A stretch of 56,852 bases of DNA from Pontibacterium sp049599735 (GTDB taxonomy: Bacteria > Pseudomonadota > Gammaproteobacteria > Pseudomonadales > Balneatricaceae): positions 1 through 56,852 of the forward strand of contig JBMYOX010000014.1 of the NCBI GenBank assembly GCA_049599735.1. Direction: 5' to 3'. A program made the position numbers and the translations under genes. A model generated the notes under the pieces. It made no database searches and had not been told where the DNA came from. It was given only the letters and a program-made list of their open reading frames with translations. Position 1 is the stretch's first letter, and the number at the start of each line of letters is the position of its first letter. Below are positions 17,726-26,165 of the stretch, in pieces.

Positions 17726-19357
17726 ATGAGCACCAAACACAATCCTTATGAACTGGGTCTTGAACAGAATGGAGCAAACTTTGCGGCCTTAACACCGCTG
17801 AGCTTTATTGAGCGTTCCGCCTTTGTTTACCCGGATCACACTGCAACGGTACACGGTCAGGTTCGCCGTTCTTGGTCGGAAACTTATAGTCGTTGTCGCC
17901 GTTTGGCGAGTGCGTTGGAAAAGCAGGGTATCAGCAAGGGTGATACAGTCTCTGTTATTGCACCTAATCTGCCGGAAGTGTTTGAGTCTCATTTTGGGGT
18001 GCCTATGTGTGGTGCCGTGCTGAATGCGGTGAATATTCGCCTGGACGCTGAAGCTATTGCCTTTATTTTGCAGCACGCAGAAGCCAAAGTAGTGATTGTT
18101 GAGCGCGAATTTTCTGAAGTGGTTTCAAAAGCCCTGAAGATGATCGCCCATCGCCCTCTGGTGATTGATATTGATGATCCCACTTATGAAGGCGGTGAGT
18201 TAATCGGCTCGATGGATTACGAAGCCTTTATTGCAGAAGGTGATCCAGAGTATCGCTGGCAGCCGCCTGCTGATGAGTGGAATGCCATCAGCCTGAACTA
18301 TACATCCGGTACTACAGGTAACCCTAAAGGTGTGGTTTACCATCATCGTGGTGCTTATCTGAATGCCATGAGCAACATTGTTTCCTGGGATATGGGGCAG
18401 CACCCAACTTATCTCTGGACCTTGCCGATGTTCCATTGCAACGGTTGGTGTTTCCCCTGGTCAATTGCGGCGTCTGCGGGTGTGAGTGTATCGCTGCGTC
18501 ATGTACGTGATCAGGATATCTACGACATGATCCGCGATGAAAAAGTCGATCATTTCTGTGGTGCACCTATTGTGCTGAACATGCTGAATAATGCACCGGA
18601 TGAAATGAAGCAGGGCATTAATCACAAAATTAAAGTGATGACGGCCGGTGCAGCGCCTCCGGCTGCTGTAATCCAGGGTATGGAAGAAATGGGCTTTGCT
18701 GTAACCCACGTATATGGCCTGACTGAAACCTATGGGCCTTCTGTGGTATGTGCCTGGCATGACAAGTGGGATGATAATACGCTGGAAGCTCGTGCCCGCC
18801 TTAAATCTCGCCAGGGTGTTAAAGCACCGATGTTGGAAGACCTGATGGTTGCCAATCCAACGACTCTGGAGCCGGTGCCTCAGGATGGCCAGACCATGGG
18901 TGAGATCTTTATGCGCGGTAACCTGGTGATGAAAGGCTATCTGAAAAACCCGTCAACTACCGATGAAGCCTTTGAGGGTGGCTGGTTCCATTCCGGTGAC
19001 CTGGCTGTATGGCATGAAGATGGTTATATCGAGATTAAAGACCGCTCAAAAGACATCATTATTTCAGGCGGTGAAAACATCTCCAGCATCGAGGTGGAAG
19101 ATGTGCTTTATCGTCACCCGGATGTGATGGAAGCCGCAGTGGTTGCCAAAGCTGACGAGAAATGGGGTGAAGTACCTTGTGCGTTTGTGAAGCTTAAAAC
19201 GGGTGCAAATGTGAGCGAAGCCGACATTATTGAGTTCTGCCGTAATAATATGGCACGCTTTAAAGCGCCTAAAGAGATTGTCTTTGGTGAGCTGCCAAAA
19301 ACGTCAACCGGTAAAATTCAGAAGTTTATGCTGCGCCAGCAATCTAATGGGCAGTAA
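17726..19357 (+). CDS. Acyl-CoA synthetase (DmdB-like AMP-binding protein)
   Basis: A 543-residue ANL-superfamily ligase forming acyl-AMP then acyl-CoA. The adenylation signature TSGTTGNPKG is at residues 193-202, GLTET near residue 330, the hinge DRSKDIIISGGENISS near 430 and the catalytic Lys of STGKIQKF at 530. Start: ATG at 17726 with AGGAAGAG five nt upstream; the frame continues 15 codons further up but without a ribosome site. The sequence type is that of medium/long-chain and methylthiopropionyl-CoA ligases. It faces a MaoC hydratase gene across a shared terminator and is divergent from the two-component pair. Confidence 0.92.
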   Translation: MSTKHNPYELGLEQNGANFAALTPLSFIERSAFVYPDHTATVHGQVRRSWSETYSRCRRLASALEKQGISKGDTVSVIAPNLPEVFESHFGVPMCGAVLNAVNIRLDAEAIAFILQHAEAKVVIVEREFSEVVSKALKMIAHRPLVIDIDDPTYEGGELIGSMDYEAFIAEGDPEYRWQPPADEWNAISLNYTSGTTGNPKGVVYHHRGAYLNAMSNIVSWDMGQHPTYLWTLPMFHCNGWCFPWSIAASAGVSVSLRHVRDQDIYDMIRDEKVDHFCGAPIVLNMLNNAPDEMKQGINHKIKVMTAGAAPPAAVIQGMEEMGFAVTHVYGLTETYGPSVVCAWHDKWDDNTLEARARLKSRQGVKAPMLEDLMVANPTTLEPVPQDGQTMGEIFMRGNLVMKGYLKNPSTTDEAFEGGWFHSGDLAVWHEDGYIEIKDRSKDIIISGGENISSIEVEDVLYRHPDVMEAAVVAKADEKWGEVPCAFVKLKTGANVSEADIIEFCRNNMARFKAPKEIVFGELPKTSTGKIQKFMLRQQSNGQ

Positions 19358-19378
19358 GCAGCAGGTATAGAGAAAAAG

Positions 19379-19408
19379 AAAAGGCCGTACCCAAAAGGTA
19401 CGGCCTTT
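19379..19408. terminator. Bidirectional terminator
   Basis: A 12-bp perfect stem, AAAGGCCGTACC with GGTACGGCCTTT, and a short A-rich loop lie between the convergent acyl-CoA synthetase and MaoC hydratase genes. A/T tracts at both feet let it work in both directions. Confidence 0.8.
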
Positions 19409-19425
19409 ATCGTTCTTAAGGTGGG

Positions 19426-19857
19426 TTAAGCGTCGCGTTTATTAACCAGGAACGTTGCGTTACCGGTGGCAACCAAAGTATCGCCTACATGCACATCGGT
19501 TTGTGCTGTGATGCGGCTGCGTTTTTCATCAACTGCAGTGACGGTCACAGAGGCTTTTGCAGTATCGCCGATATAGACAGGGCGGCGGAATTTGATTTGC
19601 TGATCAATATAGATTGCACCAGGTCCTGGCAAGCGGGTGCCGGCTACAGTGGAAATCAGGGCGGCGCTGAACATACCGTGTACAATACGTTTTTTGAAAG
19701 GCGTAGTGCTGGCATAGTCTTCGTTAATATGGACCGGGTTGTTATCACCGGACACCCCTGCAAACATGTATACGTCGCTTTCAGAGATGGTTTTGGCGTA
19801 ACTCGCGCTCATGCCTACTTCGAGATCTTCAAGGTAGTAACCGTGTAATTCCTGCAT
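19426..19857 (-). CDS. MaoC-like (R)-specific enoyl-CoA hydratase
   Basis: A 143-residue hotdog-fold hydratase that adds water to trans-2-enoyl-CoA to give the (R)-3-hydroxyacyl-CoA. The catalytic Asp38/His43 pair lies in VSGDNNPVHINEDYA, followed by the IVHGMFSAALIS helix typical of PhaJ/MaoC single-domain hydratases. The frame is open 17 codons further upstream, but the internal ATG at 19857 has GGAG about ten nt before it and restores the normal family length. It is divergent from the long acyl-CoA dehydrogenase, whose product it could hydrate. The (R) stereochemistry is a family trait, not proven here. Confidence 0.88.
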   Translation of the reverse strand: MQELHGYYLEDLEVGMSASYAKTISESDVYMFAGVSGDNNPVHINEDYASTTPFKKRIVHGMFSAALISTVAGTRLPGPGAIYIDQQIKFRRPVYIGDTAKASVTVTAVDEKRSRITAQTDVHVGDTLVATGNATFLVNKRDA

Positions 19858-20009
19858 CAGTAACGTACTCCGCTGGTTGTTGCATCGCAAAAAATAATGT
19901 TCCGACATCTTATCGGAACCCCATATTGGAGTATAATAGGTGATAACCCTTATCTATGTATATTCTGTTATAACGAATTGAATAAATTTTTCACTAAGGC
20001 AGGTGTCTA

Positions 20010-21803
20010 ATGGCTGATTACAAAGCTCCACTGAAGGATATGAACTTTTCCCTGCGCCATAGCGCGCGCATTGAGCAGCTTGCACAGCTTCCGGGCTTTG
20101 AAGACGCGTCTGATGATATGGTCAGCGCCATTCTGGAAGAGGCTGGCAAGGTTGCAACAGGTGTGCTTTCGCCGCTTAACGTAGTCGGCGATCAGACGGG
20201 TGTGAAACTGGAAGGTGATTCCGTCTTAATCCCCGAAGGTTATGCCGATGCTTATCAGCAGTTTGCCGAAGGAGGCTGGGGCTCTTTGCAGTTTGATCCG
20301 GAATTTGGTGGACAGGGCCTGCCTTACGCACTTTCAGTGCCGGTTATGGAAATGTGGCAGTCTGCCAATATGGCCTGGGGCCTCTGCCCGCTGCTGAGCC
20401 AGGGTGCAGTTGAAGCAATTGCCTGTAATGCCAGCGACGAAATAAAAGCACAGTACCTGCCAAAACTGATCAGCGGTGAGTGGGTGGGTACCATGAACCT
20501 GACTGAATCTGATGCGGGTTCTGATCTGGCGGCTATTCGTTGCCGTGCGGATCGTGAAGGTGACCATTACCGTATTAAAGGCCAGAAGATCTTTATCACC
20601 TGGGGTGATCACGATATGGCCGATAACATCATTCACCTGGTGCTGGCGCGCCTGCCGGATGCACCTCCGGGTGTTCGGGGTATCAGCCTGTTTGTGGTGC
20701 CTAAGTTCCTGCTTAATGATGACGGTACTTCGGGCGAGCGCAACGATGTGAAATGTGTCTCTCTGGAGCACAAGCTGGGTATTCATTCCAGCCCGACCGC
20801 CGTGATGGCGTTTGGTGATGACGAAGGTGCGATTGGTTACCTGGTGGGTGCCGAAAACAAAGGCCTGGCTTGTATGTTCACTATGATGAACAACGCCCGT
20901 CTTGCTGTTGGCCTGCAAGGTGTCGCTATTTCTGAGCGTGCTTACCAGCATGCACTGGAATATGCCCACGACCGTATTCAGAGCCCGTCAGTAGGCACTA
21001 AAACACCGGGTCCGATTATTCGCCATGCTGATGTACGTCGTATGCTTCAAACCATGAAGTCGATTACCGAAGCGGGCCGCTCTCTGACTTATGATGCCTG
21101 TGCGAGCCTGGATTTCTCCCATAAGCTGGAAGATGCGGATGCCCGTGCTAAAGCCTCTGCCCGTGCAGCTTACCTGACGCCGATTGTAAAAGGCTGGTGT
21201 ACAGAAGTGGCTCAGGAAGTTACTTCCCTGGGTGTGCAGATACACGGGGGTATGGGCTTCATTGAAGAAACCGGTGCTGCACAGCATTTCCGTGATGCGC
21301 GTATTTTACCTATCTATGAAGGCACAAACGGTATTCAGGCACTGGATCTGGTAGGCCGTAAGACCTTGTTTGATAAGGCAGAAGCCGCTACAGCCGTACA
21401 GGCAGAAATTGCAGAGCTGATTGAAAAGCTGGAAGCCCAGGGTGGCTTCGCAGCCGAAGCGGCACAACTAAAAGCAGCACTGGTGCAGGCACAGGCTTGT
21501 CAGGATCAGTTGTTAAACGGCGCGGCAGACGATGCTCACCTGGCAGGTGCGGTCGCTCATAATTTCATGATGATGATGGGCACACTCTGTGGTGGTTGGC
21601 AGATTCTGCGTGGCGCGTTGGCGGCACAGGCAGAGTTGGCAGAGGGTGGTGATCAGGTCTTCCTGGAAGCTAAAATTCTGAGTGCTCGTTTCTATGTAGC
21701 CCAGATTTTGCCACGACTGCAGTCGTATGCGCAGATGGTTACAGCGGGTAGTGAATCCATCCAGGCCATGAGTGATGATCAACTGGCGTCAGCCTGGTAT
21801 TGA
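20010..21803 (+). CDS. Long-form acyl-CoA dehydrogenase (DmdC-like)
   Basis: A 597-residue flavoprotein acyl-CoA dehydrogenase with an extra C-terminal helical domain, the architecture of DmdC and related broad-range dehydrogenases. The opening ADYKAPLKDMNFSL is characteristic. Flavin and substrate contacts include MNLTESDAGSDLAAI (~162-176) and KIFITWGDHD (~193-202); the catalytic base position is Glu437 in IYEGTNGIQ. It makes 2-enoyl-CoA for the hydratase on the other strand and passes electrons to ETF. The ATG at 20010 has AAGGCAGG upstream. A strong stem-loop separates it from fabV. Chain-length range is unknown. Confidence 0.93.
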   Translation: MADYKAPLKDMNFSLRHSARIEQLAQLPGFEDASDDMVSAILEEAGKVATGVLSPLNVVGDQTGVKLEGDSVLIPEGYADAYQQFAEGGWGSLQFDPEFGGQGLPYALSVPVMEMWQSANMAWGLCPLLSQGAVEAIACNASDEIKAQYLPKLISGEWVGTMNLTESDAGSDLAAIRCRADREGDHYRIKGQKIFITWGDHDMADNIIHLVLARLPDAPPGVRGISLFVVPKFLLNDDGTSGERNDVKCVSLEHKLGIHSSPTAVMAFGDDEGAIGYLVGAENKGLACMFTMMNNARLAVGLQGVAISERAYQHALEYAHDRIQSPSVGTKTPGPIIRHADVRRMLQTMKSITEAGRSLTYDACASLDFSHKLEDADARAKASARAAYLTPIVKGWCTEVAQEVTSLGVQIHGGMGFIEETGAAQHFRDARILPIYEGTNGIQALDLVGRKTLFDKAEAATAVQAEIAELIEKLEAQGGFAAEAAQLKAALVQAQACQDQLLNGAADDAHLAGAVAHNFMMMMGTLCGGWQILRGALAAQAELAEGGDQVFLEAKILSARFYVAQILPRLQSYAQMVTAGSESIQAMSDDQLASAWY

Positions 21804-21812
21804 TCTGATGGG

Positions 21813-21854
21813 ATCTGATTTTGGCCTGACTGTAATGTCGGGCCAAAATCAGGT
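21813..21854 (+). terminator. Stem-loop between acyl-CoA dehydrogenase and fabV
   Basis: A perfect 12-bp stem (CTGATTTTGGCC at 21815-21826 with its complement at 21841-21852) encloses a 14-nt loop and is followed by TATCTTT. It may terminate the dehydrogenase transcript or attenuate read-through into fabV. Confidence 0.55.
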
Positions 21855-21905
21855 ATCTTTACGGCCAGATTTTTTCAAGAAAACGGATTGAGACCGAACA
21901 ATACC

Positions 21906-23096
21906 ATGATCATCAAACCTAAAATTCGCGGTTTTATTTGCACCACAACTCACCCAACTGGCTGTGCAGAAAATGTACGTGAGCAGATTGCCTATACCCA
22001 ACAGAAAGGTGAGGTTGCAGGCGCTAAACGTGTGCTGGTGATCGGTGCTTCCAGTGGTTACGGTCTTTCTTCCCGTATTGCGGCTGCATTTGGCAGTGGC
22101 GCGGCAACCATTGGTGTTTTCTTCGAAAAGCCCGCGACCGAACGTAAAACCGGTACAGCAGGTTGGTACAATGCGGCTGCCTTTGAGAAAGAAGCACACG
22201 CGGCGGGCCTGTATGCAAAAAGCCTTAATGGTGACGCTTTCTCTCATGAAGCCAAGCAGAAAGTGGTCGATCTGATTAAAGAAGATCTGGGTCAGATTGA
22301 TCTGGTGGTTTACTCGCTGGCCTCTCCGGTACGGAAAATGCCGGATTCTGGTGAAGTGATTCGCTCCTGCCTGAAGCCGATTGGTGAAACTTACCGCTCA
22401 ACGGCTATTGATACCAATAAAGATGTGATTATCAATGCAGAAATCGAGCCTGCAACCCAGGAAGAGATTGATGCAACCGTTACTGTGATGGGTGGTGAAG
22501 ACTGGCAGCTTTGGGTTAATGCCCTGAATGATGCGGGTGTACTGGCTGAAGGCGCGCAGTCTGTGGCTTATTCCTATATCGGCAGCGACATTACCTGGCC
22601 GATTTACTGGGACGGTGCTTTAGGTAAAGCGAAGCAGGATCTTGATCGGGCTGCCAATGAGCTTGATACCCTGCTGAAAGCCAACAAAGGACAGGCCAAC
22701 GTGGCGGTTTTGAAATCGGTAGTCACCCAGGCCAGTTCTGCTATCCCGGTGATGCCACTTTATCTTTCCATGGTCTTTAATGTCATGAAAGAAAAAGGTC
22801 TGCATGAAGGTTGCATGGAACAAGTGCAGCGTTTGTTTGCTACGGGTCTGTACGGCGAAAATGCTCAGATGGATGAGGGTAATCGCTTCCGCATGGATGA
22901 CTGGGAATTACGTGAAGACGTGCAGCAGGCTTGCCGTGATCTTTGGTCGCAGATTACCAGTGAAAATCTGTTTGAGCTGACCGATTATGCGTATTATAAA
23001 GACGAATTCCTGAAGCTGTTTGGCTTTGGTATTGATGGCGTTGATTATGATGCGGATGTTAGCCCGGAAGTTGAATTTAATGTGATTGATATCTGA
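21906..23096 (+). CDS. fabV: trans-2-enoyl reductase
   Basis: A 396-residue NAD(P)H-dependent enoyl-ACP/enoyl-CoA reductase of the FabV/Ter family, which reduces the last double bond in fatty acid elongation and is a triclosan-resistant alternative to FabI. The opening MIIKPKIRGFICTTTHPTGC is diagnostic. The cofactor loop GASSGYG is at residues 47-53, and the FabV Tyr-x8-Lys pair is Tyr234/Lys243. A TTG six codons upstream is in frame, but the ATG gives the family N-terminus. It lies after a stem-loop, so it may be separately expressed; its place beside catabolic genes may be incidental or reflect an enoyl-CoA reductase role. Confidence 0.95.
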   Translation: MIIKPKIRGFICTTTHPTGCAENVREQIAYTQQKGEVAGAKRVLVIGASSGYGLSSRIAAAFGSGAATIGVFFEKPATERKTGTAGWYNAAAFEKEAHAAGLYAKSLNGDAFSHEAKQKVVDLIKEDLGQIDLVVYSLASPVRKMPDSGEVIRSCLKPIGETYRSTAIDTNKDVIINAEIEPATQEEIDATVTVMGGEDWQLWVNALNDAGVLAEGAQSVAYSYIGSDITWPIYWDGALGKAKQDLDRAANELDTLLKANKGQANVAVLKSVVTQASSAIPVMPLYLSMVFNVMKEKGLHEGCMEQVQRLFATGLYGENAQMDEGNRFRMDDWELREDVQQACRDLWSQITSENLFELTDYAYYKDEFLKLFGFGIDGVDYDADVSPEVEFNVIDI

Positions 23097-23118
23097 GTTT
23101 TACCCGATCGTATTTAGT

Positions 23119-23148
23119 AAAAGGTCCTTTTTAAAGGGCCTTTTTTTT
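23119..23148 (+). terminator. Rho-independent terminator of fabV
   Basis: AAAAGGTCC pairs with GGGCCTTTT (one G-U pair), and eight T residues begin at 23141. It is 22 nt past the fabV stop. Confidence 0.85.
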
Positions 23149-23245
23149 CGCCTGAATAAAGTAAGCGACTGTTATTACGGTGTTCTGCGTTTCTGTTTAT
23201 CCTGATGCCTTACGCCAGTCTGATTCCGTAAAAACTTTGTTGTTA

Positions 23246-23262
23246 TATCAATTAACGTGATA
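23246..23262 (+). promoter_or_regulatory. Inverted repeat upstream of the paa promoter
   Basis: TATCA and TGATA are separated by 7 nt, immediately upstream of the proposed -35 element of paaJ. Phenylacetate operons are normally repressed by PaaX (GntR-like) or PaaR (TetR-like); no such gene is in the window, so the binding protein is unknown. Confidence 0.3.
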
Positions 23263-23269
23263 CAAAAAA

Positions 23270-23297
23270 TTGATCTGTTAGGAATATTGTGTAATAT
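23270..23297 (+). promoter_or_regulatory. Predicted sigma-70 promoter of the paa operon
   Basis: TTGATC at 23270-23275 and TAATAT at 23292-23297 are 16 nt apart, about 100 nt upstream of paaJ. Confidence 0.4.
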
Positions 23298-23398
23298 ATC
23301 AGTTACGCAATGAAAATGACCGGGTTGTATCCGGGCTGTTTTTATCTTTATGACATGCAGGGTTGTCTGAGCCCGGTTTTTAAGAAGAGGTAACTACA

Positions 23399-24607
23399 AT
23401 GGCAGATGCTTATATCTGTGATGCGATTCGCACACCCTTTGGCCGTTATGGTGGTGGTCTTTCCCCGGTACGTCCTGATGATTTGGGTGCGGTGCCTATC
23501 AAGGCGCTGATGGACCGTAATCCGGATGTAGACTGGTCTTTGGTTGAAGATGTTATCTATGGCAATGCCAACCAGGCGGGTGAAGATAACCGTAACGTTG
23601 CCCGTATGTCGGCGCTGCTGGCCGGTATGCCAACCAGTGTGCCAGGCACAACAATTAACCGCTTGTGTGGTTCGGGTATGGATGCCATTGGTATGGCTGC
23701 CCGTGCGATCAAATCCGGTGAAACTGAGCTGATGATTGCCGGTGGTTGTGAGTCTATGTCCCGTGCGCCTTTTGTTATGGGCAAAGCGGAATCAGCGTTC
23801 AGCCGGACACCTAATGGTCTTTATGACACAACTATTGGCTGGCGTTTTATCAACAAAAAATTGAAAGCCGAATTTGGCGTTGAGAGCATGCCGGAGACGG
23901 CTGAAAACGTTGCTGAAGATTTTAATATCTCCCGTGAAGATCAGGACTTGTTTGCATTTCGCAGCCAGCAGAAGACAGCTGCTGCGATGGAAAAAGGCCT
24001 GTTTAACGAAGAGATTGTGCCGGTTGTGATCCCTCAGCGTAAGGGTGATGCGGTTGTTATTGATACCGATGAGCATCCGCGCGCCTCTACGACGCTGGAA
24101 GCCCTGGCTAAATTACGTGCCCCTTTCCGTGAAGGCGGTTCAGTGACTGCGGGTAATGCTTCAGGTGTTAACGATGGTGCCTGCGCACTGTTGATTGCCT
24201 CTAAAGAAGCGGCAGAAAAACACGGACTGACACCTAAAGCACGTGTTGTGGGTATGGCAACAGCAGGCCTTGAGCCACGTATTATGGGTTTTGGCCCCGC
24301 ACCGGCTGCTAAAAAAGTACTTGAAAAAACAGGTTTAACCCTGGATCAGATGGACGTGATTGAGCTGAATGAGGCTTTTGCTTCGCAGGGTCTGGCGGTT
24401 CTGCGTGATCTGGGTCTGGGCGATGATGAAGCTAAAGTAAATCCAAACGGTGGTGCTATCTCTCTGGGTCACCCGCTGGGTGCCAGTGGTGCTCGCCTGG
24501 TGACAACGGCTATGTATGAGTTGCACCGCACCGGTGGTCGCTATGCGCTTTGCACCATGTGTATTGGTGTGGGACAGGGCATTGCGCTGATTATCGAACG
24601 CGTTTAA
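23399..24607 (+). CDS. paaJ: 3-oxoadipyl-CoA / 3-oxo-5,6-dehydrosuberyl-CoA thiolase
   Basis: A 402-residue thiolase that performs the last CoA-dependent cleavages of the phenylacetate pathway, releasing acetyl-CoA and finally succinyl-CoA plus acetyl-CoA. Nucleophile Cys90 lies in NRLCGSGMDA, His358 in SLGHPLGASGARL and the second Cys388 in CTMCIGVGQG. The N-terminus (YICDAIRTPFGRYGGGLSPV) and YGNANQAGEDNRNVARM are typical of PaaJ/PcaF. PcaF of the beta-ketoadipate pathway is nearly indistinguishable; co-location with paaK and paaABCDE decides. AGAGG lies seven nt before the ATG. It is first in the operon. Confidence 0.93.
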   Translation: MADAYICDAIRTPFGRYGGGLSPVRPDDLGAVPIKALMDRNPDVDWSLVEDVIYGNANQAGEDNRNVARMSALLAGMPTSVPGTTINRLCGSGMDAIGMAARAIKSGETELMIAGGCESMSRAPFVMGKAESAFSRTPNGLYDTTIGWRFINKKLKAEFGVESMPETAENVAEDFNISREDQDLFAFRSQQKTAAAMEKGLFNEEIVPVVIPQRKGDAVVIDTDEHPRASTTLEALAKLRAPFREGGSVTAGNASGVNDGACALLIASKEAAEKHGLTPKARVVGMATAGLEPRIMGFGPAPAAKKVLEKTGLTLDQMDVIELNEAFASQGLAVLRDLGLGDDEAKVNPNGGAISLGHPLGASGARLVTTAMYELHRTGGRYALCTMCIGVGQGIALIIERV

Positions 24608-24670
24608 GCGTGTTCTATTACACAATAATAAATGTTCTGAAAATTTTGTTAAAACGGGGTGAGAATAACG

Positions 24671-25978
24671 ATGCGAAATGAACAGCCACTGCGCGGTTCT
24701 CTCGATGCGATTGAAACTGCAAGTATTGATGAACTGCGATCTCTCCAGCTTAGCCGCATGCAATGGAGCATCGCTCATGCTTATAACAATGTGGCGGCTT
24801 ACCGTCGCCTGTGTAATGAACACGGTATTCATCCGTTTGATCTGAAAACCCTGGATGACCTGGGTAAGTTCCCTTTCACCACTAAAGCTTATCTGCGTGA
24901 TGCTTACCCGTTTGACTCTTTTGCTGTACCGATGAACGAAGTAGTACGTGTACATGCATCAAGTGGTACAACCGGCAAGCCAACGGTTGTGGGTTATAGC
25001 CAGAACGATATCAATACCTGGGCCGATGTAGTGGCACGCTCTATCCGCGCAGCGGGTGGTCATTATGGTGATAAAGTTCATATTTCTTACGGTTACGGTC
25101 TGTTTACCGGCGGTATGGGTGCCCATTATGGGGCTGAGCGTCTGGGTTGTACCGTTATCCCGATGTCCGGTGGCCAGACGGAGAAACAAGTTCAGTTGAT
25201 GCGCGATTTTGATCCCGACATCATCATGGTTACGCCGTCTTACATGCTGAATATTATCGATGAAATGGATCGTCAGGGTCTGGACCCGCAGGATATGGCG
25301 TTGCGTCTGGGTATCTTTGGTGCCGAGCCATGGACCGATGAAATGCGCAAAAATATCGAGAACCGCTTAGGCATTGATGCGGTGGATATTTATGGTCTGT
25401 CTGAAGTAATGGGGCCAGGCGTGGCGATGGAATGTATCGAAACTAAAGATGGCCCGACTATCTGGGAAGATCACTTTTATCCTGAGATTATCGATCCGAA
25501 CACGGGTGCTGTATTGCCAGATGGTGAATACGGTGAGCTGGTATTTACCTCTCTGACCAAAGAAGCCCTGCCGATTATCCGTTACCGCACACGGGACTTA
25601 ACCCGCCTGTTGCCGGGTACTGCTCGTCCGATGCGCCGTATCGATAAGATCACCGGTCGCTCTGATGACATGATGATTATCCGTGGTGTGAACGTTTTCC
25701 CGACACAGATCGAAGAACAGATTCTGAAAGTAGCAGCACTGGCACCGCACTATGAAATTGTGGTGAGCAAAGACGGTAACCTTGACACTGTTTTAGTGAA
25801 AGTAGAGCTGGTACCGGATGCACAGTCGGTTGATCAGACGCCGGTTGTTAAAGAACTTCAGCATCATATTAAGTCTGTGGTGGGTATCTCCACCCGGATT
25901 GAGGTCGTACCTACCGGCGGGCTGCCACGCTCTGAAGGCAAAGCCAAGCGGGTATTTGATAACCGACCTAAAGGTTAA
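24671..25978 (+). CDS. paaK: Phenylacetate-CoA ligase
   Basis: A 435-residue AMP-forming ligase converting phenylacetate, CoA and ATP to phenylacetyl-CoA, the committed first step. The adenylate loop SSGTTGKPTVVGYS is at residues 97-110; SYGYGLFTGGMGAHYGAERLG and the IYGLSEVMGPG segment are PaaK-specific; the C-terminal domain carries GRSDDMMIIRGVNVFP. The ATG at 24671 follows GGGGTGAG and gives the family length; an in-frame GTG four codons upstream is less likely. It lies 63 nt after paaJ and 187 nt before paaA, with a stem-loop in that gap. Confidence 0.96.
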   Translation: MRNEQPLRGSLDAIETASIDELRSLQLSRMQWSIAHAYNNVAAYRRLCNEHGIHPFDLKTLDDLGKFPFTTKAYLRDAYPFDSFAVPMNEVVRVHASSGTTGKPTVVGYSQNDINTWADVVARSIRAAGGHYGDKVHISYGYGLFTGGMGAHYGAERLGCTVIPMSGGQTEKQVQLMRDFDPDIIMVTPSYMLNIIDEMDRQGLDPQDMALRLGIFGAEPWTDEMRKNIENRLGIDAVDIYGLSEVMGPGVAMECIETKDGPTIWEDHFYPEIIDPNTGAVLPDGEYGELVFTSLTKEALPIIRYRTRDLTRLLPGTARPMRRIDKITGRSDDMMIIRGVNVFPTQIEEQILKVAALAPHYEIVVSKDGNLDTVLVKVELVPDAQSVDQTPVVKELQHHIKSVVGISTRIEVVPTGGLPRSEGKAKRVFDNRPKG

Positions 25979-25987
25979 GTCGGACAG

Positions 25988-26012
25988 CTCCTCTGCTGTT
26001 CTGGCAGGGGAG
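25988..26012 (+). promoter_or_regulatory. Stem-loop in the paaK-paaA spacer
   Basis: CTCCTCTGC pairs with GCAGGGGAG (one G-U pair) around a 7-nt loop, ten nt after the paaK stop. No T-tract follows, so mRNA processing or partial attenuation is more likely than full termination. Confidence 0.35.
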
Positions 26013-26165
26013 TTGATCCGGTTGGAAATGCCGGGCTGAGAGAAAGCCTTCAGGCAAAAAAAATGCATTATCGCGATACAGCGTCAGATAACACTTTTGC
26101 ATACCTAGTGTCATAAGTGACGGGCAATGTTTTCGCGGGTCAAACAACGTTGTGAGGCGATTGAA

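Larger units (their letters stand above)
23097..23398 (+). other. Intergenic region between fabV and paaJ
   Basis: This ~300-nt gap holds the fabV terminator, then AT-rich DNA with an inverted repeat and the likely paa promoter (listed separately). No gene-sized reading frame with a ribosome site was seen. Confidence 0.6.

Noticed and set aside
17542..17742. A 66-codon minus-strand frame between the kinase and acyl-CoA synthetase
   Set aside because: It overlaps the synthetase start and the repeated motif region, has no ribosome site and no family match.
20334..20969. A 211-codon antisense frame inside the long acyl-CoA dehydrogenase
   Set aside because: Opposite conserved flavin and substrate motifs; no ribosome site.
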